Shown here in pieces: positions 43,141-55,369 of a stretch of DNA of 64,000 nt. Position 1 is the first letter of the stretch; every line of letters starts with the position of its first letter. The notes under the pieces are model-generated. The model was not told the DNA's origin and made no database searches. It worked only from the letters and a program-made list of their open reading frames with translations. The stretch is from Mariannaea sp. PMI_226 (taxonomy: Eukaryota > Ascomycota > Sordariomycetes > Hypocreales > Nectriaceae), in the NCBI GenBank assembly GCA_024336345.1, contig JANFOG010000009.1, positions 1,488,001 through 1,552,000 of the forward strand, in the 5' to 3' direction. The position numbers and the translations under genes are program-made.

Positions 43141-46100
43141 GATGCTGGCCGGCGAAGTGGGAAGAGACAATTGACTGGGGGGGGCAACAATAGGAGCCAA
43201 AAGCTAAAGAAAGAGCATGAAGCAATTGACTTGGAAGAGGGAAATGAAGTCAATCAGGCTTTGTTTTGTCTTTCTTTTTTAATTTTATTTTTCTTAGCAA
43301 GGGAACAATATAATCAGAGGAGAGAGAGCGAGAGAAGGAAAAAGCTGGTTAACCTGGTCGGTAGCTAAACTCGAACATGACGCTGGGTGGCGGAGGGGTC
43401 ATGGCCCATGGCCACCACCAAGCGCTCATGGCACCTTCATAGTTCACACTCCGCACTCCACTCACAGTGCCCGGCTTTTGCTCCTTCAGACGTAACGCAG
43501 AAGCGATTACATAAGGGGCGCTAGAGCAGCTTCACCTTTCCATAAATGGCAATCTCAATTGGTTCAGACTAGACCGAACATGGAAAGGCACCGCGGTTTT
43601 CATGGGAAAGCTCTCATCCAAGACACACTTGATCGAGAAACTTGTTGATGCAGAGAGGGAGGGATGAGGCAAAGCAGGGGGGCAAGCGGCGGAAAACATT
43701 GAAGCGAATCCGATCATGTGAGAACGGGCGTAACTATCTTGAAGTAATTACTGGTAGCGAGGAAGGAAAGAAACATGGGCAGATTGCGTCCAATCTTGTT
43801 GCTATGGAACGGGTTGGATGAAGGGTGGCAGTGTGTACCTGAAGTTGCTTCAAGTCAACCTCGAGTTCATACCACTTAGATATGGAAGTCAATTGAGCAC
43901 AATACAAAAGCCAAACGGCCGAGTGTAAATAAAGAGTAATTTAGGGAATTCATTCAAAAAGCAAAACAGAAAAAAGAACAAGAAAAAAAAATCCTTCGAC
44001 TTACATGATTGCACTTATCGCTGCAAACAAGACTGAGGAATAAACTACCGGGTAGCAGCGGCGCAAAAGAGGTATCCCTAAAGTCACGTCTCGCACTGTA
44101 TGCGATAAACTCCATCTGAGGCGCGCCCACCCATCCACTCCCTTCCCCCCCTCCCCTGGGCTTCCCCTCAATACGCTATCTCGATATCTTCAAAGCGCCC
44201 TCCATCCAAAAGAAGAGCGAAGGATATATTAGACCGGCCCGGAGACACGAAAGGGTGGCAAGTGGAGAATGCGAAGCCACGACGACGTCAGAAGCGCGGT
44301 TGTCTTTTTCTGGTAGTGTTTTGTTAGCTGGTGCATTTGTGGAGCACGCACAGCAAGTTACCAACCAAACACAATTAATTAACAGCGGACAAACTCGAAA
44401 AGAGAAATGGGGGTTTGACAGTTGAACACCCGCCTCGGGCTGTCCGTGAACTTTGACCCTGCCCTGTTTGAACACGAGCTTCGTGATGCCAAGGGAACCC
44501 AGCGGTGCAAAGTGCCTAGTTAATATGTCTGATGCCTACCCAACCGCACCAGCTGTGTAGCTGTGTCGATGGAGCACTCTGCTGTACGTAATGAGGAACA
44601 CCCCATGATGCGGGGCCTTTCTTCTTCCTGAAGCCCTTTATTACATCTCATTTGAATGGACAACTTCCTTATTGTACTTGGATGATTTGTTGGCCTAAGT
44701 TACTTCGTGGAAGAAGGTAGCAAAGTCCCCTTTCCAAAAAGAATCGTCAATGTTATCTACACTTCCAGTTAATCAACAAAAATCTAGTTCACCGACCTAC
44801 TGAGGTTGTACTAGTCTCAATCGCCAATATCGTTGTTGACTGCTCTTCTTGGCCTTTACATACACACAGCCATTCAACAACTTACTGCAAAAGAATGGTT
44901 GCGCGACACAAGCTCCAAGCTCTAGTGCGCACCATGACCGAAGCCCCCCTTCCTCCCCTCGGGGATTACTGTCATTTATCCTACCTATCTAGTTTTCCTG
45001 GGGAAGAGCTAGTCTAGCATTGTGAGTAAGTTGCATGCGGTGCGCCAACATCCGGTGGATTCAATGTCCGCGTGGTCAGCTTTGAACCTCCCAAGGTAAA
45101 GGGCAAGGGTTTAGTTTATTACTGTGTAGGAGAACCAAGCCCAGGCCAGTCGAGTCCAGTCTTGAACCCCAACCCCAATCCCCAAACCATGCTCTCCCCC
45201 CCTTAGATAACCGAAGAGAGAGGGGAAGAAAAAAAAAAACATGGGGAAGTGCCGTTAAGCCAAATAAAGAAGCTGGAAAGCCCTGTATCACATATCACTG
45301 ATTACCAGAATGAAACTATTGTGTATGTAGCCCGCCCTCGCCGCGTACCATTGCCCAACCTGAGATAACCAAAAGAAATGCACTCATCAGGAAACGTCTC
45401 CCCTTTTCTTTGTCAAAAGCCGCCGACCCACGTTTCTCCTACGACGCAACAGGGATCACAAATTTTGGGGTTACTACTGTCTCCATTTTGACGACGATCA
45501 GGGTACCATCCATCATGTCACCCCAAAAGGAAAACGACTACGTAGACTGCAAAACCCACCGCACCCAGCTCGGATGTCCGCTGCTGTGCCTGATCAACAA
45601 AAGGTACCCATTTTAGTCCATCCCCAAGACCTACTTACATCTTATGAACATACCATAGTCTACCATGCTATCGGTATGCGTAGCATATAATTGACTCGTG
45701 TGACTCTAGGCATGTGGACTTGTACGTGCGATAACCAAGGGCGTGGTTTATGATTAATATACACTACCATAGTACCAATTGCTGACCCTGCGTAGGTACC
45801 TAGGTAACGCATACTAAACGATCCAGAACGGTCAAGCTCGGCAAGGTGAAGTGAAATAATAACGGAAATAAGGATAACACACACCTTTCATAAGATCTTG
45901 GCATCGTTGGACTATACGACCATATTAGAGACTAAACCAACAGATAAATGCACAGCAATCAACATTTTGGGACCGTAGTGCCACTGGACAACGAACTCGT
46001 GGGGCCAAATACCATATATAAATCGCTTTCATGATCAGCGGCAGGATTGCAATTTTGCGAATGATCGCCATTGATACGAATTGCAGCAATGGTAATTGGG

Positions 46101-49100
46101 AAAAACCTTCATTACTACATGGCGCAAGTTTTTACAGTGTTCAAGAACGCCGAAGATATAAAAAAAAAATCCTGATGGGAGTTGATGGCTCGCCATTTGC
46201 CATGTAATTCAGATCCAAAGTCCACGTCCTACAACCACGTATTAGGGGCACGCGATTCATCTACTTTGAATGGAGATACCCTTTGTATTTCTCATCAATA
46301 TCAATATACTCCTTTGCATCTTTAACCTGGAGAGTTGATTATAGAGGTTTGTCTACAACAACAGAACCTCGTTTCTTTTTCGCAAACCAGCTCAACCTCT
46401 ACTCAACTTTTTTTTTTTTTTGAGGAGGGCGAACTGTACTCAGAAGCGCATTAAACAAGGATGAAAATCCTTTATTTCTTGATCTACCACTGTCAGATCA
46501 AAGATCGTCTTTAGATATCTAATTTCACAATTTTGGCTCCACCGCTGGGACTAGAAAGAGACCGTATGTTTCGCATCGTCAAGTGCATTGTTCAACTTTT
46601 ACGTATTAGTTGGCCCACATGACGCAACACTGCTTGGCTTGGTGAAATGTCTCTCCAATTTACTTCGTTCTGTAGATGCACAAAAAGGCAGCTTGCGACA
46701 CGAGCTCGTGAAGGGGGGGCAATAGAGAGAGGGAAATATGAATATGCCACTGTCGTTGTGGACACTTGCCGGACATAGAGGGGGCATGTAGATGCGGGGG
46801 CCTTTTCTGAGATTATGTGTAAGTTGTGTCATTGCCAGATGCCTCGCGATTTCTCTTTCACGGAACCAAGGTCAGCTATCCACTCCTTCGCTGCTCAATA
46901 CCGCTCAAAGATTTTGATTCTTAGGGTGTCTTTGGTGGACCCTTCTGTAGAACAATTACCTTCCGTAGCGAGATTCCCGCCGACTCACACAGCCCGGCAG
47001 TCGGCACAAGGGGAGCGAGAGGCTGAGGCGGCTCAATTGAGCTGTCGCCGTCTGCAGGCACCGATTTCCCAGTACTTAGCACTGCGGCTGAGACATTCTG
47101 CGTCCGGACTCCAGGGATCTGCAAGCCTGTTAACTGATCAAGCACAGAACCAAAGGTCCGGGCTTCATTGATGGCTTTTTTTTTTTTTTTAACAGCTTAA
47201 CAGTACCGACAAAATGCAGACTAGGATTAATCAAATCCATTCAACCGAGAGAGAATTATTAACGTACTCTCCAAATACGATACAGTACTCCGTTCACTTC
47301 CAGCAGTACGCCCCGCAGGGAGGGAGAGGACCCATTAGCTACGTCATTGGGTTTCGCTCAAAGCGCACATTTCTTCAGCCGTGGACAGGTCAATGCTCGT
47401 TGCATAAACCCGAACGAGGCGTTATGACAAGGGGTGTCTGCTAGCTCTTGATTTCCCCAGAAACGGGCATAAGGGGCTATCTCAACCCTGAGAATTTCTG
47501 CTAAATAAATAACGGTCACCTGATCGGTATAGAACAGAATACTCTCCGTAACTAATGAAAGTGAGCGTTGAGCAAAAGGATGGTAGGGGGGGATCGAAGC
47601 AATAGTCTTCTGCGTCGAAGCTCACACGACAGCAGTGTGTTCCTGTTGGTTGATTATTTTGCTTCTAGCCGGAAGTGGTAGTCGACAACCTCGAGCTGTC
47701 CCGTCTTGGTATGTTTCCCCGCTGCAGGCTGTGGGATGGGCTTGTGGATTACCCCTTGCGGCCAGGTCAGCCTGCATCCTCCTGGATGATAGGTTTTTGC
47801 AGACTACTACTTCGTATGTATCAGTATTCGATAACAGACCGGTGGGAAAGGTACGAACAAAGCAAAACGCTCGACTCAGGACCCTGCGTTTTCCACAAAG
47901 CCGCCGCCCCCTTGGCATTACCTACGGTATCTCCACTTGGACAGACTTCGAAACGAAATCTTGACGAAATACCAGCAACCTGGTTGGATATCTTGGCTCA
48001 GAAGTGGAGGAGAGACGCCGGCGTATGGTGGCACAGTGTGGGTGCTGACGACCGCGCGGAAGACGCGGCGACGCCCCGGCCACGGAGGCACCCGTCATGT
48101 CAAAAGCACCGATGGGCCACAGGAGACGGCGCCCACCGTGGAGCCTCCCTTTGCCGTAGAACCGTACGACTTTGATTTTGAGTTGTCTCGAGTATTGATC
48201 CTGGCTGTTTCTGAGATGGGGGAGCTCCGTTTCGCTGTCCCTCCGTACTTCGTAACTGTTTCCCTACTCCGTCGAATGCATTCGCTTGTTCCGTGAACTA
48301 ACAGAAACGCATGCGGAAGGGATGTAATTATCTCACCGGTCAGCATGATTAGCCTTTCAAACCATACTCCCTCTAGGTAAGGAAACCATCCAACGCAAAG
48401 TCTAGATCACACGGCCTCACCCTACACAGCGCCGCACTTACACACGTCCAATTGAGTATTGTCCAAGCCATCCATCCAACTTCCAATACCATCTAAATGC
48501 TGCTCTCTTTCCAGCAGCATGAATGTCGGTGAGAAGTTTTTTTTTTCCCGTGAAAGACGGGAGAAACTCCCCACGACCTTTGACGGTTCAGCTCTGCCTT
48601 GGTAGCCCCGCTTCCTTCGGTGCCGTGGTGTAGTAACATGTTATCCATGCTCAAGACAAGTTGACCTTTCGCGCCTTGGTTTGGCTGCACGAGTTGGTTG
48701 CACTGGATGTGCCGGGGTGCTCCACCTCATCATGGCCGGGTAACTAGTTAGTTAGCCTTGCCCAGCACTTGTTCATGTCCGCTGCTGGCACCTCCTCTCT
48801 GTGGCATGCATGCGTAGGTGTGCCGTGTGTGTATAGCAACCCTTGCTGACAGCAGACCTGCTAAGGCTAGTAGCTGCAAGGTACCTCAATGTCCTCATAC
48901 TGTGTAGTCCTCTTGATCACGTCTTGTCTTCGCCATCACATCCATGCCAGTTGCTCCAACGCCGTCACAGTAGCGATCGGCCTGGACCCCACATCTTATC
49001 CTCGTTGCTCTTCGTTTCCTTTCATTCAAAACACTCCCGTCGGCCTGCCTCTTGGCTTTCAAATTTTTTTTTTCTCTTCTCTTCATCACTCACTCATCTC

Positions 49101-49237
49101 TCAATTCCCAATTGCACATCATTCAAACATAGCCAGAGTTCTTGACTGTGTTCTTCAGCTGGACTGGTTTTGGCTGCAATCATTGATATACCCCATACCA
49201 ATCAAGACTCTTAGCTGCTTCCATTGAGACCGCCATC
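43141..49237. other. 6.1 kb spacer between divergent betaine pathway genes
   Basis: The longest empty stretch. Many short frames, none with family resemblance and the longer ones starting without ATG. Poly-T runs occur at about 46408-46422 and 47177-47191. It must contain both promoters, and a CT-rich leader runs to the choline oxidase ATG (about 49055-49100). A regulator gene that one might expect between such genes is not seen. Confidence 0.45.
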
Positions 49238-50872
49238 ATGACAACTCCCTACCTCCCCACCAACCCCACCAATGCGTACGACTATATCATCATTGGTGGT
49301 GGTACTGCTGGCTGCGTTGTAGCCTCTCGCCTGTCCAGTTACCTTCCCGAGGCCAAAGTCTTGCTCATTGAAGCTGGCCCTTCTGATTATGATCTCAACC
49401 AGGTCCTGGACTTGCGCGAATGGCTCACTCTGCTCGGTGGTGATCTCGACTATGATTACGGCACTACCGAGCAGCCCATGGGCAACAGCCACATCCGTCA
49501 CTCTCGCGCGAAAGTTCTAGGTGGCTGCTCCTCTCACAACACTCTCATCTCGTTCCGGCCCTTTGAGCATGACATGGACCGCTGGGTCGCCCAGGGCTGC
49601 ACTGGCTGGGATTTCAAGACGATGATGCGCCACTGCGATAACCTGCGTAACTCTATCCAGCCCGTACACCCTCGTCACCGTAACCAGCTGTGCAAGGACT
49701 GGGTCAAGGCCTGCTCTGACGCCCTCAATATTCCTGTGGTCAGTGATTTCAACTACGAGATTATTGAGAAGGGCAAGCTCACTCAGTGCGCCGGCTTCCT
49801 CTCCGTTGCCTACAACCCTGATAACGGTCGACGCAGCAGCGCCTCCGTTGCTTACATCCACCCTATCCTACGAGGTGACGAGCGCCGCCCCAACCTGACT
49901 GTTCTGACTGAGGCTCATGTCAGCAAACTGCTTGTTGAGAACGATGAGGCCTCTGGTGTTGTAGTTACTCTCAAGACCGGCCAGACTTATACCCTTAGCC
50001 CCCGTAAGGAGGTAATTCTTTGCGCTGGCGCTGTTGACTCTCCCCGTCTGCTTCTCAACTCTGGCATTGGCCCTCGTGCCCAGCTTGAGCAGGTTGGTAT
50101 TCCTGTCGTCAAGGATATCCCTGGTGTTGGCGAGAATCTTCTCGATCATCCTGAAACCATCATCATGTGGGAGCTGAACAAGCCCGTTCCCGCCAACCAG
50201 ACCACCATGGACTCGGACGCCGCCGTGTTCCTCCGCTATGAGCCTCCCAACTCTCGTGGCGGTGATGGTGACGCTGTTGATATTATGATGCACTGCTACC
50301 AGATTCCCTTCACTCTCAACACTGAGAGACTTGGCTATCCTGCTATCCCCGACCGCTACGCCTTCTGCATGACCCCTAACATCCCCCGACCTCGCTCTCG
50401 TGGCCGCATCTACCTGACTTCGAACGATCCCCAAGTTAAGCCGGCTCTTGACTTCCGCTACTTCACAGACGAGGAGGGTTACGATGCTGCCACACTTGTT
50501 GCTGGTATCAAGGCCGCTAGGAAGATTGCCGAACAGGCCCCGTTCAAGGATTGGCTCAAGCGCGAGGTGGCTCCCGGCCCCAAGGTTCAGACGGATGAGG
50601 AGATTAGCGAGTACGCTCGACGTGTTGCGCACACTGTTTATCACCCTGCTGGTACTACAAAGATGGGTGATGTCAAGAATGACCCGATGGCCGTTGTGGA
50701 CTCTAAGCTCAAGGTCCGTGGCTTCAAGAACTTGCGCATTGTTGATGCTGGTATCTTCCCTGATATGCCAACCATCAACCCCATGCTGACAGTTCTCGCT
50801 GCCGGTGAGCGTGCTGCTGAGCTTCTTGCTCAGGAACAGGGTTGGACTCTTGGTGACCGATCCCGCCTGTAG
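49238..50872 (+). CDS. Choline oxidase (GMC flavoprotein) with C-terminal SRL
   Basis: A single-exon 544-residue GMC oxidoreductase, close in length to bacterial choline oxidase (546). FAD-binding GGGTAG is at 20-25 and EAGPSD at 45-50. The covalent FAD attachment His is His100 in GGCSSHN, matching His99 of Arthrobacter choline oxidase. Active-site His469 (VYHPAGTTKMG) and Asn514 (INPMLTV) match His466 and Asn510. The blocks GCSSHNTLISF, SSASVAYIHPI and SRGRIYLTS are choline oxidase-like, not glucose- or methanol-oxidase-like. It oxidises choline via betaine aldehyde to glycine betaine with release of two H2O2. The C-terminus ...GDRSRL fits the PTS1 consensus, so peroxisomal placement, near catalase, is likely but inferred. 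Confidence 0.95.
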   Translation: MTTPYLPTNPTNAYDYIIIGGGTAGCVVASRLSSYLPEAKVLLIEAGPSDYDLNQVLDLREWLTLLGGDLDYDYGTTEQPMGNSHIRHSRAKVLGGCSSHNTLISFRPFEHDMDRWVAQGCTGWDFKTMMRHCDNLRNSIQPVHPRHRNQLCKDWVKACSDALNIPVVSDFNYEIIEKGKLTQCAGFLSVAYNPDNGRRSSASVAYIHPILRGDERRPNLTVLTEAHVSKLLVENDEASGVVVTLKTGQTYTLSPRKEVILCAGAVDSPRLLLNSGIGPRAQLEQVGIPVVKDIPGVGENLLDHPETIIMWELNKPVPANQTTMDSDAAVFLRYEPPNSRGGDGDAVDIMMHCYQIPFTLNTERLGYPAIPDRYAFCMTPNIPRPRSRGRIYLTSNDPQVKPALDFRYFTDEEGYDAATLVAGIKAARKIAEQAPFKDWLKREVAPGPKVQTDEEISEYARRVAHTVYHPAGTTKMGDVKNDPMAVVDSKLKVRGFKNLRIVDAGIFPDMPTINPMLTVLAAGERAAELLAQEQGWTLGDRSRL

Positions 50873-52636
50873 TTCCAAATCTTGGGTGCGTTTTTCCTGC
50901 GATGTAAATTGCCTTTTCTCCACTTAGGACGAAATGTGCTACTGGATGTATCATAACTTATTGCCGCGTCGATATTTTTGGGACGCATGTGGTGGATCAA
51001 CAAATGATAGTATGAAATGAATCAATTATAGCGAGATACCAGCATAACGAGTTCAAAATATGCCAATCAATGGGATGCTGTGTAACCCATTTTATGCATG
51101 TGTGACGCAATGTTGTGCAACTCATCAGTTTGAGAGATCTCCTTGGCGGTTTTTTTTTTTTGACTTGCAGGAAGACGATCGGATTTGATTTGAAGCCATG
51201 GGTGATAACTACTAGTTGCAGGGACAAGCAAAAGTGGAGTGGGATGCTAAAGCTTCGTTAAATTTCTGGAGTTGGAGTGGGAGCTGAGTTTTTTGGGGTA
51301 GCGGGCCGACAGCCAATTGTCGTTGGGGCAAGGTGGCCGGCTGGGCCGGTGGACCAGGGTTGACAATTTGGAGGACGAAATGAAGATATCGGCTCTTTGC
51401 AAGGAAGAAGGCAAAGCCAGAGGCCATAGTTCCCGAATCCGAAAAATAGTTAGGTCGACGGAGGTGCCGGGGTCAAAGATAATAACCATCAGGTCCCGAC
51501 CTGTGTTGGGCCGGGTCGCCACGTTTGTAGACAAAAAATCTGTCAGATGGCATTCATCCATAATCTCTAATTATATCGCCCCTGCTCTGCATGCAATCTG
51601 TCGGAAAGTTTTTGCTACGGCAGACAAATCGATTATCGATTCATTTGCACCAACCCTCGCTCATGTTGCAGGTCGTGGCGGTTTGAAAAACATGGATAAA
51701 AGGTTGGAGGGTTGGAGAGATAGACGAGATAAGAGCGAAGTCGACGGTTCAACGGGCCACATGGACATAGATCGGTCGAGCCAAAGACTTGATAGTTTCG
51801 ATTTGTCTCCACGTAGTCTATTGCAGTACAGGCTGAACCAGGTACAGTAGGGAGGGGGGAGAGGGGGGCGATTTCCCTAAGAAACCTTTTGGTTCGCCAA
51901 CTATGACAGGCTGAATTCTTGAGGCGTTCCTTGCTGGGCCATGGGCCCGGAGAGCCGTTCACCCATGTGCATGGCCTGGGCTGCACCTTGTTCGTCAAGG
52001 AGGGGTGAAAGATTGTGGGGGGAACACGCTTGTGGGGGACTACCGGAAATTTCGGGGCGGAACGTCGTGGCCCGAAGGCCTGAAGGGACGGATGTCAGGG
52101 CCGAAAAGTGCTGGAAGATCCACTTGTTTTGCCGTCGCGTTGGTTTTGCACGGCGGATTGACGGATTTTAACGACTGATGAGGGGCGTCGTGTGTTCAGA
52201 GTCGAGATTTGGTCGTGAGAAAAGGCAAAAGGGGCCTGCCTTAAATGTCTGGCCCGGCCAACCGCTCGTTAATCTCGGCGCTCATCCATCCAGTTGGGAG
52301 AATTTGATTTTCGGAGTTACAAAGGGGCCGAAGGAAGTGTCTAAGAGCTGGTCAATTTTTATCATCCATCAACTTCCCTTGTACTTGACAAATGGGATCA
52401 CATGGATTCTACTGAAGACTTACAATTCCTGTCGCAATATCCTCACTCTTTTCTTTCTTCTGAACTTGCTCTCCAGCCCCGAACCGACTACCTAGAGCCT
52501 TTTGGCTAATTCTGGGATGGTAAACCCGTAGTCGTGACGACTATCCATTGTTCAGCACGTGAGCGAGCGACAACAGCAGCACAGCATCCGACAGGGGAGT
52601 AACACTAGCAACTATCGCAAAGGGAACAAAACGAGC
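50873..52636. other. Intergenic region
   Basis: 1.8 kb between choline oxidase and the DUF1479 gene. One frame of 177 codons (51317-51850) starts with TTG and is unlike known proteins; I regard it as chance. Nothing else recognised. Confidence 0.45.
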
Positions 52637-55369
52637 ATGGCAACATCCTCAGTCGACATCCCCCCACAGCCGGATGAAGAGGCACCGCCACCAGGGTTGC
52701 TGGAGAGAGCGCGGGGGTTGGCGTCTGCGATAGGAGTGGGAGTAGCAGCAGCGACGGCAGCGGCTGTTGCAGGGCGTGACCACGCTTTCAATCGCGCAAT
52801 GAGAGGAAGAGAAGGCAGTGGAAATGGAAATGGAAGCGGAAATGGCAGTGGGATTGGGATTGGGCTCGGGAGTAGAGTTGTTGGGGGTGGTATTGGTGGT
52901 GGTGGGAGGGAGCGTCTTGAGGCAGATGAAATGGAAGGTGTTGTGTTGGAGCCACTGACAAAAGAAGCAGTAGCGGGAATAGCGACAGCGGTAGTAGCAA
53001 CAACAGCAGCAAGCGCCCTTGACGGACTATTAGCGACTTCACCGCTGCAATCCTACACAACAGCACCGGCACCAGGATCAGCACCAGACTCAGCATACGA
53101 ACCAGCAAGTCGCAATGAAGGAGGGGCGGCCTGTCCTGAAGGGACGAGGATGGATGTGGCCCGACACAGCGGGAGCGCAGTTTCCCCGGATAATGGGACT
53201 ATTACAAGGCCAATAAGCCCGCCCTCGCACCATTATGGGACTTCGCTCTCCAAAGTCACGCCCACACTTCTCAGGGCAAAAACTCCGGGCACAGCTCGAA
53301 CCTCACGCGCGCACACAGTCGCTGCTCAGACGCAAGGTGGTCGCATCAATAAAAGTCGTCATCGCCCGACTCACTCGGCTTCTGCTTCCCCCTCAACTAA
53401 GTCTCTGGCAGCAGCTGTGGCGGCCGCCATCGCTTCCTCCCAGGCTGGAGTCATGAGGGCGGCGTCGACCCCTCCACACACCACAGATTTCGCATCCGGA
53501 GCACCAGCCGTGCCCAGCGACGCGCCCATGGCCGCCGACATTGCTAAGATCACGAGTATAGCCCAAAGCATAGCCCAAAGCTCAGCAGCGAAGCAATCGC
53601 AATCGCAATCGCCGTCGTTCTCTCTGCGGACTCCCAACCCCGCTCTAGCTGCCGGCACCGGAAGACCGTCCTTTTCAACGTCCTCCTCTACCTCTGTTTC
53701 CGCCAACATGACTGCCGCCGCCACTGCAGCCGCCGTTGACAAGGACTCGCCTGTGCTCTCCTTTTGGGGCCCTGAGCCAGTTCCCCTGCCGTCCCGTTTT
53801 ATTCGAATCAAGCGCAACCTCATTCGCGGGCACGAAGCTGAACTAGAAGCCAGCTGGACTCGTTTGCTCCACGCTCTCCGCGCAGAAGTTGACCACATAG
53901 AATCTCTTGGTGCTCACCTTATTCCGTCCATTGAGTTTGCCGATATCGAAAATCCGGCGCAGACTGCTCGCTTTGGTCATGACCTGCGCCGCTATGGCGT
54001 AGGCGTGCTTCGCAAGGTCGTTCCAAAGCCCGACTGTGATGTCGCTGTCCACGAAACAATCCAATACTTGAATAGCAAGAGCCATATCAAAGCACAGCGT
54101 CACGACCCTGCTTGTTTCGACTTCTTCTGGACCCCTGCGCAAGTCCGTGCTCGCGCACACCCAAGCGTGCTCAGCGCCCAGCGCTTCATGATGAACTTGT
54201 GGGAAACAACTCCTGATGATCGCCTTGTCACCCGGCTTCCAATCACCTATGTGGACAGACTCCGAGTAAACGGCGGCGGCGAAAGAAGATCGCACGATCT
54301 CGATGTGCCCCCTCTCGAGCCCCCGCAATCGGTAGACGACTGGATCAGTGCGCTGGAGTCTTCAGCGGGTATTATTGCACAGGTCGATAACGGCTCATTA
54401 GAGCGCTGGGAGCCTGATGGTTACCAACATGCAGGCACTTACAACAATGTGTTCCATGGCCGTTGGGAGGATCACGACCCTTGGGAATGCGCCAGCCGTA
54501 CTTCTGCCACAATGGACCTCTATAATGGTTATGGAGCCTGTACCATTTTCCGAATGTTTCAAGGGGTCTTAGCCATGTCTACGGTTGAGCCCGGTATGGT
54601 TCGACTGCTACCATCCCCGAAACTCGCGACAGCATATTATCTCCTGCGACCTTTTTTTAGCACCAAGACTCCTCCTCCAGAGAATCGCAGTGGACCGGAA
54701 TGGGAGGCGTATCTTGCCCCAGAAAACTGGCAGCTTGAGAAGGACCCCGATTCCATCATTCACGGAGCAGTCCCTGGCCACGCTCAAAGAATCACCGAGC
54801 ACTGGCATCCTCATCTCAACTTGCGCGGAAGCATGATTACACTGCCCACGTTGCAGCCAGGCGATTATATTTTCTGGCACCCTGACCTGCCATATTACCT
54901 CTCTAGCAATAGCTATGGCCTCAAAACCCCCAGCCACGATAACGACAGGGTAAGCATGCTCTTGTATGTACCAGCAGCTCCCTTGACCCAAACCAACGCC
55001 CTGTACCTTGCCCGTCAGAGGAAAGCATTCCAGCGAGGACACCCCGGTCCCGATTTTGACTCTTCAGGCCGAGGAGCTATACTGGAAGACGCCGAAACCC
55101 GACCAGGAGAGAAGGAAATTGCTGATATTGGTGGTCCTGCGGCATTGCAGGCTATGGGTTTGGCGCCTTGGGAGGTGGCCGGGACTCGGGCCGGGACTCC
55201 GCCGCACGATCGGTCAAAATCAAAGGACGAGGATTTGGACTTGGAGCCAGAGGGCGAAACGAAGAGTTTAACAAGTGCTTCGTCAAGTTCACGCGCTGAG
55301 GCAGAGGTCGTGCGGTTGGCCAATATCATCCTCTTTCCGGATCAGTCCATGTTGGGCTACTCTGTGTGA
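52637..55369 (+). CDS. DUF1479 protein (YbiU-like, probable Fe(II)/2-oxoglutarate oxygenase fold)
   Basis: A single-exon 910-residue protein; the ATG at 52637 is the first in frame, upstream codons being non-ATG. Residues 1 to about 350 are low-complexity: alanine-, serine- and glycine-rich, with a GNGSGNGSG-type run and many prolines, predicted disordered. Residues about 385-820 match DUF1479 of bacterial YbiU and fungal relatives: LRRYGVGVLRKVVP, TWxPDGYQHAGTYN-like block and the distal HWHPHLNLRGSM and GDYIFWHPDLPYY blocks, where histidines could bind iron. The family has a double-stranded beta-helix fold like 2-oxoglutarate oxygenases, with no established substrate. The long head is unlike the short bacterial proteins. 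Lies downstream of choline oxidase and converges on the siderophore NRPS (288 bp between stops). Confidence 0.85.
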   Translation: MATSSVDIPPQPDEEAPPPGLLERARGLASAIGVGVAAATAAAVAGRDHAFNRAMRGREGSGNGNGSGNGSGIGIGLGSRVVGGGIGGGGRERLEADEMEGVVLEPLTKEAVAGIATAVVATTAASALDGLLATSPLQSYTTAPAPGSAPDSAYEPASRNEGGAACPEGTRMDVARHSGSAVSPDNGTITRPISPPSHHYGTSLSKVTPTLLRAKTPGTARTSRAHTVAAQTQGGRINKSRHRPTHSASASPSTKSLAAAVAAAIASSQAGVMRAASTPPHTTDFASGAPAVPSDAPMAADIAKITSIAQSIAQSSAAKQSQSQSPSFSLRTPNPALAAGTGRPSFSTSSSTSVSANMTAAATAAAVDKDSPVLSFWGPEPVPLPSRFIRIKRNLIRGHEAELEASWTRLLHALRAEVDHIESLGAHLIPSIEFADIENPAQTARFGHDLRRYGVGVLRKVVPKPDCDVAVHETIQYLNSKSHIKAQRHDPACFDFFWTPAQVRARAHPSVLSAQRFMMNLWETTPDDRLVTRLPITYVDRLRVNGGGERRSHDLDVPPLEPPQSVDDWISALESSAGIIAQVDNGSLERWEPDGYQHAGTYNNVFHGRWEDHDPWECASRTSATMDLYNGYGACTIFRMFQGVLAMSTVEPGMVRLLPSPKLATAYYLLRPFFSTKTPPPENRSGPEWEAYLAPENWQLEKDPDSIIHGAVPGHAQRITEHWHPHLNLRGSMITLPTLQPGDYIFWHPDLPYYLSSNSYGLKTPSHDNDRVSMLLYVPAAPLTQTNALYLARQRKAFQRGHPGPDFDSSGRGAILEDAETRPGEKEIADIGGPAALQAMGLAPWEVAGTRAGTPPHDRSKSKDEDLDLEPEGETKSLTSASSSSRAEAEVVRLANIILFPDQSMLGYSV

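Noticed and set aside
41611..43200. Longer N-terminus of betaine aldehyde dehydrogenase starting at 43200
   Set aside because: The codon at 43200 is TTG; the first ATG is at 43140 and the family core begins soon after it.
47675..48175. Plus-strand frame of 166 codons in the betaine spacer
   Set aside because: Starts with GTG, composition looks random and no family is recognised.
49868..50923. Minus-strand frame of 351 codons across choline oxidase
   Set aside because: Antisense to a strongly conserved GMC enzyme; the frame is open because of codon bias, and it has no family features.
51317..51850. Plus-strand frame of 177 codons between choline oxidase and the DUF1479 gene
   Set aside because: Starts with TTG, has no recognisable domain and no splice-site support.
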